This document shows, in pieces, positions 1 through 11,008 of a stretch of 64,000 bases of DNA. The position numbers and the translations under genes were made by a program. Numbering within the stretch: position 1 is the stretch's first letter; each line of letters starts with the position of its first letter. A model generated the notes under the pieces. The model saw only the letters and a program-made list of their open reading frames with translations. It had not been told where the DNA came from and searched no databases. The stretch lies in the NCBI GenBank assembly GCA_914767715.1, contig OU612070.1, positions 515,501 to 579,500 of the forward strand, read 5' to 3'. The DNA comes from Membranipora membranacea. Its lineage: Eukaryota > Bryozoa > Gymnolaemata > Cheilostomatida > Membraniporidae.

Positions 1-448
1 ATCTCAAACACCCTACAGAATAAACACTTTTCTTTCTACTGCATTGAGAATGTGGCCTCATCACCTTTATAAAAAGGAAAAGAGTCTCACTTGTTCTTAC
101 CAAATTTTCCTAAATCATGATGCAAATCAGGGAATCAAGTAGTAATCACCTGAGAGTTACTCGCAACACCATCAGGTCTCTCACGAATGATGATTTACAG
201 TAATTTGTGGTATTATCATATTTTTGTATTATATGGTAGAATGATGTATTGGTATGATGATTGAACGACTTGCTCATACAAAGTTATACAAACCTTGTCA
301 TTAGATCATCAGATGAATCTGGAATGTGCCATGATTTAGACAGACTATGGTGTCAAACCTTTCAACTATGAATCCAGTTATATCCTGCTGATAAGTTGAA
401 TCTTGCATGATTCCAAACAGTGAATGGCGGGCATGAATATTTTTTCAG
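1..448. other. Upstream intronic or 5' flank, no exon recognised
   Basis: This stretch precedes the first recognisable exon of the thioredoxin-like gene. I see no open frame with good splice signals that would supply the missing N-terminus. The missing 5' exons may lie here unrecognised or left of the window. Confidence 0.4.
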
Positions 449-3400
449 GTTTGGTGGCTGCGTTTCTCACAGATAAATCATATGACAAAAAGCATAGTCT
501 GAGAAATTGCCCCAATCTTATACTCTACAGGAATAAAATACCTATTGTTTATGATGGAGGTGAGTACATTATAGTCTTCAGTATCCAGGTTTATATCGAT
601 GTAGAGAGATACTAATGTATTCATAGAGGTTTATTATTGAGTCTATGGCGGTTGTAATCTCAGAGGTGTGTACAACATCACCACTGTGGACAGATATTGC
701 CACAGCAGCCTCACCTTTATTTCAGAGATACAATCAGTGGTCTCAACCTCAGAGTGAAGAGCGGTATGCATGACGTCACTTTCTCAACACATAATATCTG
801 TCCACTCATTATTGTACACATAAAGTACATTAAAACTAATTGAAGGTCTGCTGAGGTAGTATTATTACCACAACCCCTCATTTTTATTAGGAAGCATTCC
901 ATCTCCAGCGTTCTCGCATCTTTATTTTTCCTTCTTCATATAGAGAACTTACATATGAGGTTTAACAGAGATGATATCGGAGAGTGGGTATCTTCTCATC
1001 TTAATTCAGATGTATCTCATCTAACAGACGAAACATTCGAACATCTCACTCAGGCTTCTACTGGATCTACTACTGGAGACTGGCTGGTCTGGTTGTAAGT
1101 AACTTAAGTTAAGCTCAATAAAAATGACTTAGATAAAAGAAGTATGAGGCGCTAAGGGTTCCAGTCTGATAAGATCAGGACGATTCTCTCTCTACTACGA
1201 GCGTGAATTATATCATGTAGCTTGAGGATGTCATATTGGGATCATCTGAGATTGAATCATACATTTTCGTGTTGGCACGCTTTTGAGTTATGCCACATGT
1301 TAGTTGTCCAACCCTGCAAAATGTTGAATCAAGTGTGGACAATTTTGCGTTATATATAGGTGTTTGCCCAGTGACAAATTAAATCACTTCATGCCCCAGC
1401 CAAGTAGTAATAGTGAGGCCCAGCTTGACCACAGATGTTGGAAACACTTATAGTTTTCATATTTTCATGTTAGATGCTGCTCTTGGATATGACCATAGAG
1501 TTATTGTATACTCTATAGTCTATATACTCTATATAATAACTCTATGGGTATGACTCAAAGTCAAATGTCATTATTTGCCTGATTTGAGTTTATTTGATTT
1601 ATGTATATTCTGTATTTTAGTCACAACACTAGCTGCTCTGACCTAACAGCTGTATGGCAGGCTGTAGCCTCCAGGTAGGTCTAATTAACAGACACAGGTT
1701 TGTTTGTCTCTTGTGTGACTTACTCTTACTAGATGAGACTAACTAGGTATTATTATTGCCTGTCAGTAATCTAAACTCCTGGCGGTGGATTAGGAGCATA
1801 CCTCAAACAATATTCACAACACAGTGGTTTGTTCTTGGATGTTTAGCTGAGTACATTACCATATTAGGACATTTTAATCCAATATGGCCAATTGCCATAC
1901 TCGTATGAAACTATCTTCATAAAGGCTTAGGCAAGCTAGTTTCCAATATTCACTTGCATGATTATGTACATTGACAGATTGAAGTATTCTAAGGTGGTTG
2001 GTGAGGTGGATATTACAGTAAATCAGAAAATAGCGAATAGATTCAAACTCTCCGAGTGCCAAACAATCCTTCTGTAAGTTAAACCTGCTTGTGTAGTAGG
2101 GGCTGAAGGTAGTAATTTGCGGTAATATTTATAGGGCTAGCGATCCTGTAACCATATTGATGGTAGCATGATCCGTTGGGACTAGTTGAGCGAAAATATA
2201 TCAATAACCACAACTAGTCCCTGACTAGCACAATTGTCTCTTAAAAATACATCAACTCAGGAAACGATTGATTCGTAATCCACCTTTTTCTCCAGTTTGA
2301 TTTTGCTTTAGTCTGTGATGTGATTTGACCCTTAATTTACCTGATGTCTCCCACTTTATTGTGTGCTGGGGTAAAACTTGAGGGCCAAAAACTATCATAG
2401 AAACTCTCCTCTATGGTATATATGGAGTGAACAAATCTGCATTAATTGAAATACTAAAGGCAGAGCAGGCATTTTTAGCAAAATGGTTACTAGAATTTTG
2501 CTCATGCTATTTGGAAAACCTCCAACTTGACGCAGTAATCAGATTGTCTTGTTATTAGTCAATCAGTTTGTCAATGTTTTCATTAATCCATAATTATTTA
2601 TTTCCCAGATTCCGACAGGGTAAATATTACACATACTTGGGTGATAACTATGGAGTACATGCTCTAGCTAACTTTGCTGAGATCTCATATAAAAACTTTA
2701 ATGCTGTAGTCATCAAGCCGCCTCTATCTCCGTTGTAAGTATCCAGTCAGTGACTATAATCTCAGACTAGTATAGCTTCTCAGACTATGTATAGCTTCTC
2801 AGATACCACTGTGTATAGCTTATCAGACTATGTATAGCTTCTCAGATACCACTGTGTATAGCTTCTCAGACTATGTATAGCTTCTCAGATACCACTGTGT
2901 ATAGCTTCTCAGACTATGTATAGCTTCTCAGATACCACTGTGTATAGCTTATCAGACTATGTATAGCTTCTCAGATACCACTGTGTATAGCTTCTCAGAC
3001 TATGTATAGCTTCTCAGATACCACTGTGTATAGCTTCTCAGACTATGTATAGCTTCTCAGATACCACTGTGTATAGCTTCTCAGACTATGTATAGCTTCT
3101 CAGATACCACTGTGTATAGCTTCTCAGACTATGTATAGCTTCTCAGATACCACTGTGTATAGGATGTCATATGAGTCTTGTCTAACTCGACTGTCTCATG
3201 ATAAAAATGTATCCAAATCTGAAAATAAAAGATTTTTACTTCTTATGAGTGGCTGAATTGATCCTAAGAAACAAGTTACCAACAGTTCAAGCCTGAGCTA
3301 GGCTCCGCCTTAGGCTTTGCGGCATTCAGCTAGAAACTCATTAAACAGAATATGAACTCAATCGGATTGTAGTAGTTTGAGCCGGCAAATTAGAGTTCTA

Positions 3401-4224
3401 TCTAATGTCATACCAATTATTCGTGTCACGGTATGACATTTTATCCCTTCATATATGATCAAGAGAGGACAACTCTATTGTCCAAACGATTAAAGTTAAG
3501 TTAACAGTTTCAACACCTTACCATTCACCCCATCGTACCTTGTATGATTTTATATCAGCTGAACCAATCGAAATACCATCAACTAATGACATCATCAACC
3601 GTAGACTTCTGTTCTATATTTTTAGTGATGAAAAAGTAGCGCAAGTGACTGAATGGTTAAAGGTAAGATACTTGATATTATTTATGTATTTATTTATACT
3701 TGATTGTATACTTGATAATACTTGTATTATATTTATTTATGTATTTATGTATACTTGATATTATTATATGTAAAGCCATCATAAAAAAAAATTTGTAGGG
3801 ATGGGTGGGATTTGACCTGCACTTCAATTTAAAATTCATAACTGGACAAAAACAAGCAAACCTAAGAAAATATAACAGTCTCTAGGGATATGATTACATT
3901 CATGTGTCTAGTTACAGTTTTCTCTCTGTGTTATTCCGATGATGATAGACTAATGCTAGCCTGATATCCCGCTGTTCACTAAAACCAGACTCTTTCTCAA
4001 CCCCCCCCCCCTGATAGAAGAGTTAGAAGTTTATAATCTTTTATATCTGACAGACATACTCTGATGTTGACCTGTATAATTCACGTTGTTTTATTTTATT
4101 ACAGGAGTCAGTATATGGATTATATATACTAGTCACAGTAACATTCCTCTTATTTGGAGGTATTATCTACCTTGTCTGTCAGGAAAGTAGATCTGCTGCT
4201 AATGCTGAGAAGAAAGATAACTAG
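449..4224 (+). CDS. Thioredoxin-like single-pass ER membrane protein (TMX/PDI-like), 5' partial
   Basis: Likely coding exons are 449-559, 944-1094, 1621-1674, 1978-2073, 2609-2734, 3559-3662 and 4105-4224 (stop TAG). The first five join in phase. The order is the end of one thioredoxin-like fold (CPNLILYRNKIPIVYDG), then LTDETFEHLTQASTGSTTGDW leading into a second fold, VDITVNQKIANRF, FRQGKYYTYLGDN, a transmembrane helix near LYILVTVTFLLFGGIIYLV, and a C-terminal KKDN. KKDN fits the KKXX ER-retrieval signal. At the active-site position the sequence reads FHNTSCSDL, so the CxxC pair is not intact; a non-oxidoreductase or chaperone role is inferred. The exon at 3559 starts one phase off from the 2734 donor, so a small exon or another acceptor between them is missing from this model. 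The paralogue within the TMX/PDI superfamily is not resolved. Confidence 0.7.
771..778 (+). promoter_or_regulatory. Palindromic CRE-like octamer in an intron
   Basis: TGACGTCA lies in the intron between exons 449-559 and 944-1094. The context TGACGTCACTTTC is shared with the CRE upstream of CELF at 33928. A perfect CREB/ATF consensus is seen; activity is unknown. Confidence 0.3.
2761..3162 (+). repeat. 43-bp minisatellite, about 9 copies
   Basis: Each unit holds two TATAGCTTCTCAG motifs, one followed by ACTATG and one by ATACCACTGTG. The array begins about 26 bp downstream of the donor at 2735 in the thioredoxin-like gene. Copies are nearly identical, with occasional CTTATCAG variants, which points to recent expansion. 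Confidence 0.95.
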
Positions 4225-4486
4225 ATTAACCAGCAACAATATCCAATCAGAGAATGGACATCAGCCACAACAGCCAATCACAGATCTGAGATCAGAGACC
4301 AGTAACCAATCACAGATCTGTAATAATTCTTCCACCTCTATATATCTCTGTATGATTCCACTGCTCGTCCTTCCATAGCTGCTCTTTGTAAAACACTGTA
4401 TGATGTTTCTTGTCTTGTAAGATTATGATTAATATTGGTTGGTCAGCTATTACTGCTTGTTGATGACTGAATTGATGTGGCCTGTC

Positions 4487-4492
4487 AATAAA
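4487..4492 (+). terminator. Polyadenylation signal AATAAA
   Basis: This hexamer lies 263 bp after the stop codon of the thioredoxin-like gene. Further AATAAA-like runs follow at about 4523 and 4672. The first is the likely 3' end; choice of site cannot be decided from sequence. Confidence 0.5.
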
Positions 4493-5467
4493 TGAGAATA
4501 TGCTGTTGATACCGTCCAAACAATAAAAAAAACTTCCAAAAGAAAATGATCCTCAGTTGAAGTGAATTCTATGGTGTGTGCTGTAGTATGAAACTTGAAA
4601 TTTTGTTGTCTAATTCTAATGTCCATCCTGTAATGGGTTGATATCATGGAAAGTACGGAACATAAGTGGAAAAATAAAATAAAAAAGTCTCAGAGTCTCA
4701 GTTGCATTAGTTGAAAAATCGCTTATAAAATTCAAAAAAGGTTTTTTGTCTCTTGGTGGTTCTACACTTGGATGGTTGGTTGGTTTATTTTGTCACAAAC
4801 ATTAGGTATGCTGCAAGATTGAGTGTTTATACTGTTACATGAGTAGGGAATACCAAAAAGAAACATAAACAAAATGAGTAAAGTAAAGTCTGACTTCTAG
4901 TGGATTAAAAAATATCTTGCTATATCAAAATCAAGTGTCTGAGGAATGAGTCTTTACCCCAGGCAGTTCTGTATTTAAGGCTGCGATATCTGCCTGAGGG
5001 GAGTTTCTCAAGAAAATTGTTTAAGAAACGTTCGTCATCATGTATAATCTGCAGGGCCAGGTTCTTTGTACGTTTTGATATGACTGAATCTAGGTCCCCA
5101 ATATCAAGACCTAGTCTGTCGCCTTGCTTAAAAAACTTTCTCAGAGCTTTCTTGTCTCGTGAATAAATACTAGTGAACAAAATAGGTAGGCAGTAGGTTA
5201 GAATGGATACAATAAAACTTTTAAATAACATGCAGGCTAAAGGCTTTGTACTCTGATAATCAAAGGTTCTGATGACAAACATTCTCTGATTTGCTTTGGA
5301 TACAACATTATTGACATGATCTTTGAAACGTAATTTGTTATCAAAGAGAACTCCCAAATATTTAACATTGTCACAAAAATCTATTTTTACACCATTTAAT
5401 TCTAGAGTAGGACTGTCAGGTTTATCTCTCTTAGTGGAGAAAAGCATCTCTTGGGTTTTAGAAGGAT

Positions 5468-6163
5468 TTAAGCTGCGTTTACATGTGAGACAAATCGGCT
5501 AATAATAACAACTCCGACAGAGATTATGAATCTGCTCTATAATCGTTGTCTGTCAACATGTCAACGATACGCTATTTACACACTGTTCATGCCTAACCGA
5601 TTTCAACACAAACTTCCAACTCAACTTGTCTCTGATTGGCTAGTGAGACAACTAGTTGGTTTATTCAGTAGTAGTATTAGCTAGTAACTAGTAGTAACTA
5701 GTTAGTAATTCATAGCTGGAGAGTGGAGTCTCCTTCACTAGTCTCCCTAGTTGAAAGGCTACTGTTGTGCCCCTGCAGACCACTGACCAGGGAGGGTGGG
5801 ACTGAGACTGACAGAGAGTCATGTTTAGTAATGATTCATCATCTGATGAAGATGTTATAATAGCAGCAGCAGCAATAACTGTTATAACTATATTGCTGTA
5901 CGTTGCTGCTAAGGACAAGGAAAGGGTGAGAGAAATATAATGATCAATCATCATTACTTATACTCATTTATTGGCTGAACCATTCATAATCGTTCAGATC
6001 TGTCGTTCACTTGCGACATTGTCACAAGTGAACAATTTTGAACAATACAGATTTAAACACCGATTTAAACACAGATTAGCTGTTTACACGGTCAGTCAAA
6101 TCGATGACCTGTGTCGGAGTTGTTATTATTAGCCGATCTGTCGCACATGTAAACGCAGCTTAA
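5468..6163. mobile_element. TTAA-flanked MITE with ~50-bp terminal inverted repeats
   Basis: The element of about 688 bp lies between TTAA at 5468-5471 and TTAA at 6160-6163. Its ends are inverted repeats of about 50 bp beginning GCTGCGTTTACATGTG and running through GGCTAATAATAACAACTCCG, with two mismatches. It sits inside the LINE reverse transcriptase frame, so it arrived later. TTAA is the piggyBac-type target; the internal peptide (next entry) instead resembles the start of Harbinger-type transposases. Confidence 0.9.
5821..5940 (+). pseudogene. Residual transposase N-terminus inside the MITE (Harbinger-like)
   Basis: A 39-codon frame opens at 5821 with an acidic Ser/Asp stretch (SSSDEDVIIAAAA), then a hydrophobic segment and a basic run. 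From memory, many PIF/Harbinger transposases begin with a similar S/D/E-rich start followed by an Ala/Leu-rich helix. No DDE core remains. It may be a leftover of the autonomous parent. The resemblance is to a low-complexity region, so confidence is modest. Confidence 0.35.
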
Positions 6164-7800
6164 GAGTTCTTTGCATAGACCAGAGATTCTATTGATCTCA
6201 TTAAAATAATTAGACAAGTCATTATTATCAGAGACGCAACCAACAATACAAGTGTCATCAGCATATTTTAAAATAGTTATATTGCTCTGTTCTGACCTAA
6301 TCCTATTTGTATACACTGAGAATAATAGAGGACTGAGGACAGAACCCTGGGGTGTTCCTGTGTTGGTGGTGATTGATGTTGAGAGAATATTGTTTACTAT
6401 TGTTCTTTGTGTTCTGCCTGTCAGGAAACTCGACACCCAGTTTGTAACTCTGGAGTCTAGATGTTGCAGTTCTGTGAGGAGATTACTGACACTGATGGTA
6501 TTAAATGCAGACGAGAAGTCGAGAAATAGGCATCTTGCATAGTTGGCAGCTTGAAGGTCTATGTAACTAGTTATTGTGGTAATAAGGCATAATACTGCAT
6601 CCTGGGTTGATCTTTTAGCTCGGTAGGCAAGGTGATTGTCGAGAGGAGTGTTTTTAACTATATAGCTTTTCAGCAGACGTTCCATTGTTTTACATAAGCA
6701 GCTTGTCAGGGCTATTGGTCGGAAGTGTTTAAGTTGATTTGGCTTGTCAGTTTTTGGCAGTGGTTTGATGATGGCCGATTTCCATATATTAGGAGTTGTT
6801 TGAGAGTCTAGAGAGAAGTTGAATATATCCGTAATTACAGGCGCTAGTTGGTCAGCACAGAGTTTTAATGCTCTTGGTATCAGACCATTAGGTCCTGCAC
6901 CCTTTCTAGAGTTGAGGCGTTTGAGTTGTATCAGAACTGATTTTTCATCTATTGTGCAGGGAGGAGCAGTTAGGTTTTTGTAAGCAGGTTGTGGTGGCTG
7001 AGTGTCTTGTTTCTCAAATCTGGCAAAGAAGTTGTTGAGTTCTTCGGGTTGGAAGTTAGTATCTGGTTGTGACTTGGAGTTGTTGGTTGGAAGTCCGCTA
7101 ATTTTTTTAATGTCGTTCCAAGCGTTTGCAGGATCACTGGCTAAATGTTGTTGGATTTTTAGGGAATATTCTTCTCTGGCTTTTTTATTTTCTTTTGAGA
7201 TTTTCTTTTTGAGTTTATGGTAGAGTTTTTTATTTCCATTTTTCTGGGCGTCATGTTTCTCAACTATCATATCCAGAATGGGCTTTGTAATCCACGGCTT
7301 TTTGTTGGCATATTTTTTAACTTCCTTTGGTGGTATGCATAGGTCTGTGCAGAAATTAATGTAGTCAGTTATCGTTTCAGTCCGCTGGTTGATGTTGTCA
7401 TTGGCATCTGTGAGATTGTCCCAAAGTGTGGTATCTAAGCATGCTTGAAGATTATCGACATTACTGTCGGAGAATGTTCTGCGAGTTGTAAACGTAGGTT
7501 TTAATTTAGACAAAGGTTTATAGGATGGCACGAGATGCATAATGTAATGGTCAGAGCTGCCCAGATGGGCTAATTGATGACATTGACTGTAGGCACCCTT
7601 GATCCTTGTATAGCATTTGTCGAGTGTCTTGGTTCCTCTGGTCGGTTTGGTAACAGTTTGATAATATCCATTTAGTCGAAATTTAAGCTGGTTGAAATCT
7701 CCCATTACAAGAATACAAGAATTAGGGTATTTCCTTTCAAGTTGATTAACATGTGGCTGGTATTTATCTATATTTGCTCTACAAGCAGATTTTCTGAATT

Positions 7801-8077
7801 GGTATTTACTTTCATTCGAGAGTGCAGGGGATGGTGATTGACATTACTCATTGTCCATTTTGGTGAAGCTTTCACTACAAGAAGTGTGCAGGAAAGTGTT
7901 TTGTTTTGCCTAGTAATAATATTATCTAATTTAAACTCTCTAAATCATCAGTGTCACTGTACTTTCACTGTTCCATGTCAGGTGAGTGCAGACTGCTGCT
8001 CATCGATCCATTAAATAATATCAGGAACTTGGAATTGCTTCTCCTCTATGAGTAGACTCAAAAGTAGACTAAGCTGA
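7801..8077. other. Intergenic spacer between LINE and foldback element
   Basis: There is no open frame with recognisable content. It separates the 5' truncation point of the LINE from the TTAA at the start of the foldback. Confidence 0.4.
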
Positions 8078-9416
8078 TTAAGGTAATGTCAAAGACTGAT
8101 CCGAATATCAACATATCATATACCGTCGGAAAGCTGCCGAGCTACTGAAAATGAATACTCGAACAAAAACTTGATTCAATGACGTTGTGTCATTTTAGAG
8201 AGGAAATGAGGCAGAAAACGCTGTTTTTGTCAAAGCAGATGGGGGAGTCAAATTAAATGCAAGAAATTTCAAAACAGGTGGAATGCATACTTAGAGATTG
8301 CATTCATCGTAAAATTTGATTTTCTTTGATATATGACTAGTCTAAACTGACTTTTTACGTCACGCCATACAATGCATTTTTTTTGTGAAGCCGTGAAAAT
8401 ATGTGAAATTTCAATCATTAATTCAGAACAGATCATAGGCTCGAAACAAAATTAAATACGATTTTCCCTTAGAGTACACTTCAAATGCCATACCTATTAA
8501 CTTTCAACAAATTAGCTTGCATATTGCGAAAACAGTAGACTGTCGAATATCAGCTAATATTTTTTGCGACTTTTGCATAACATCAAATGTGCTGTCCAAA
8601 TGACCATTATTGTGGCCAAACAAAGTTTTTTTGAAGGTTCTCACATACGAAGCCGCTTTCGTTAGCCATGGTGCACACAGGCATCTTCGTTTTTCTTGAA
8701 TTTAACGCAAAAGAATGCAAAAAAAAACAGCTATTTTTTGGGACTTTTGAGGTGTTTTTGGCCATTCTTTTGCGTTAAATTCAAGAAAAACGAAAATGCA
8801 GTGAAAAAATCTGTTGGCATTTCCTGCGTGCACCATGGGTAATAAAAGCGGCTTCGTATGTGAGAACTTTCAAAAAAACTTTGTTTGGCCACAATAATGG
8901 TCATTTGGACAGCACATTTGACGTTATGCAAAAGATGCAGAAAATATCAGGTGTATTCGAGAGTCCACTGTTTTCGCAAAATGCAAGCTAATTTGTTGAA
9001 AGTCAATATGTATGACATTTGAAGTGTACTCTAAGGGAAAATCATAATTAATTTTGTTTCGAGCCTATGATCTGTTCTGAAGTAATGATTAAAATTTCAC
9101 ATATTTTCACGGCTTCACAAAAAATAATGCGTTGTATGGCGTGACGTAAAAAGTCAGTTTAGACTAGTCATATATCAAAGAAAATCAAATTTTACTATGA
9201 ACTCAATCTCTAAGTATACATTCCACCTGTTTTGAAATTAATTTGACTCCTCCATCTGCTTTGACAAAAACAGCGTTTTCTGCCTCATTTCCTCCCTTTA
9301 ATGACACAACGTCATCGAATCAAGTTTTTGTTCAGGTATTCATTTTCAGTAGCTCGGCAGCTTTCCAACGGTATATGATATGTTGATATTCGGATCGGTC
9401 TTTGACATTACCTTAA
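8078..9416. mobile_element. 1.34-kb foldback element (near-palindromic, TTAA ends)
   Basis: Left arm 8078-8720 and right arm 8762-9416 are inverted copies of each other over about 640 bp. The arms start TTAAGGTAATGTCAAAGAC and run through AAGCTGCCGAG, AACGTCAT and AAAGTTTTTTTGAA to a short centre at 8721-8761. The left arm lacks about 31 bp, roughly at 8683, that is present in the right arm. Both ends carry TTAA, consistent with a TTAA target. No transposase is seen. A solo arm of the same family lies at 56052-56704. Confidence 0.92.
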
Positions 9417-9968
9417 GTTCAGTTATCTACCTCTGAAGGACAAATATCCAATTATATATTGATACTCTCAGCTTCAGCCTGATGTAAAACATGACAGGCA
9501 AAGTTTAGGGCTGTTCATGTGAGTTTGTTATAATTGGTCTGAATTTTGTATGGCCGTATTATGTATGTTTCGCACAACACGAGTGGCCACTCTTCTCATA
9601 TTCTTTATTGCCAGAAAAAATTATTAGATAGCATTATAATCTATTGCGTTTTGAATTAAAATAAATGATGTTTTATCATTGTAAGTCAGCAAGTACATTA
9701 TGACGTATTTGAAATCAAGTATTTGACGAAATCACTCTTCAAAATTTTTATATCCCATAGGGATGAAATACATTTGAACATTTGTTGTTCAGGCTTCATT
9801 TTCCTCTAATACAGAACCTACTTATGCGATACAGGAAGGCCTATATATATACAGCTACAGCCCACAGATGAGTGATATGCTTCATTACCAGGTAGATAGA
9901 TTATTTATGTTCTAATAGATTAATTAATTCCACAAATTCTAGTTCGAATTCAACAGTAGTCTTTCAGG

Positions 9969-10025
9969 CAGCCGATGTTGTCTAGCGAGGACCAGGCCAG
10001 CCGATGTTGTCAAGCGAGGACCAGG
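9969..10025 (+). repeat. Two-copy 29-bp direct repeat
   Basis: The unit CAGCCGATGTTGTCTAGCGA followed by GGACCAGG is present at 9969-9996 and 9998-10025 with one mismatch. It is followed by GGTTCGAG, which resembles a Pol III B box, but no matching A box or tRNA fold is convincing. Confidence 0.8.
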
Positions 10026-10719
10026 GTTCGAGCAGCAGACCAGGATTGAGGGGACTTTTTAACACCAGGAAGACCACATGAAGTGTTAATAAGATAGCAA
10101 TAGTGAACAACAGAAACCAAATGACAGGTTAGTATTTTGGGTAGAGTACTTATAGAATTGATGTTTTAGAGTGCTGGAAGGTAATGACAGATTGTTAGTA
10201 GTAGATAGAGATGTCGGGTTTGGTTACTATAAGTCATCGGGTAATTGATGGTTAGAATGTAGATATCAATGACAGAGATAAAAGAAGATAGAAGAGACAT
10301 GAAGACTTGACTTTGATATTGAAATATATTAGTAACAAATGTAAACAAGGATATGCATATTATAATAATTTTTAAAAAATTATAATAGAAAACACTCAGT
10401 GCTTTTTGGCAACGACAGACATCACTTTGATGATATTCAGCCGAAAACATGTCCTCCAATTAATCAAATTTGTAATTTCATAACAAAGCGCTTGGCCAGG
10501 AACTTGCTACTCATGTTCATCATAGGATAGCTCTTGACAAAAAATGGTCTTAATCGATATACTTATAGCCGGAATCAATGAGTAATTGACAGCGCATAGA
10601 TTAGAAGCACATTAACGCAGGTGAGTTTGACAAACACATGAGAGACACTGTGAAGAGATTTTACAATCAAGCAGCAAATTAATTATATTTACCATTTCTA
10701 GGTACTATAAAAAGTGGAA

Positions 10720-10725
10720 TTTATT
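10720..10725 (-). terminator. Candidate polyadenylation signal for the GPR180/TMEM145-family gene
   Basis: TTTATT on the plus strand reads AATAAA on the minus strand, 284 bp beyond the stop codon at 11009. It is the nearest such hexamer noticed. Confidence 0.35.
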
Positions 10726-11008
10726 TCTAGTGGAATACCACTAAAAGCCAAGCAACCAGTATAAAATCAGGCAATAACTATCTGTGATATCACCTCATAT
10801 TGCTCAACCAATTAGGCATGTTAATTGGTATCCCAGAATGCAACATTCTGGTATTGTCGGCAAAATCAGGTCAGTAACTAAATACATGACACTGACCTCA
10901 ACTTCCTGGGTTCCCTGGTTGATGTTGCATTGTGGGAGTGTAGATAACACGCCCGGTTGATTATTAAAGGTAGGTTGACGCTGACACAAACTGATTGTGG
11001 AGTCAAAA

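Larger units (their letters stand above)
4918..7800 (-). mobile_element. Non-LTR retrotransposon (jockey/CR1/L2-like), 5' truncated, split by a MITE
   Basis: Read on the minus strand, the element starts within the end of an endonuclease domain (VMGDFNQ, then LGSSDHY), continues through a linker and a reverse transcriptase with FRPIALTS, FLDFSSAFNT, TGTPQGSVLSPLLF and the catalytic KYADDT, and ends with the RT thumb/C-terminal part (VKYLGVLFDNKLRFKDHV). The ORF covers 7705 to 6164 and resumes at 5467 to 4918; the gap is an inserted TTAA-flanked element. Frames on both sides match when the insert and one TTAA are discounted. It is truncated in the endonuclease near 7800, as is typical for LINE insertions. 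The YADD motif is intact, but the copy cannot be autonomous. Confidence 0.9.
9417..11008. other. Intergenic region downstream of the GPR180/TMEM145-family gene
   Basis: No coding exon is recognised. The content is AT-rich sequence, a two-copy direct repeat (9969-10025) and a possible minus-strand polyadenylation signal. The frame on the minus strand at 10166-10459 has no splice context or family resemblance. Confidence 0.5.

Noticed and set aside
3800-3830. B-box-like GGTCAAATCCC on the minus strand
   Set aside because: One base short of consensus spacing and no A box upstream.
10166-10459. 97-codon minus-strand frame
   Set aside because: No family resemblance, no splice sites in phase with a neighbouring exon, AT-rich intergenic context.
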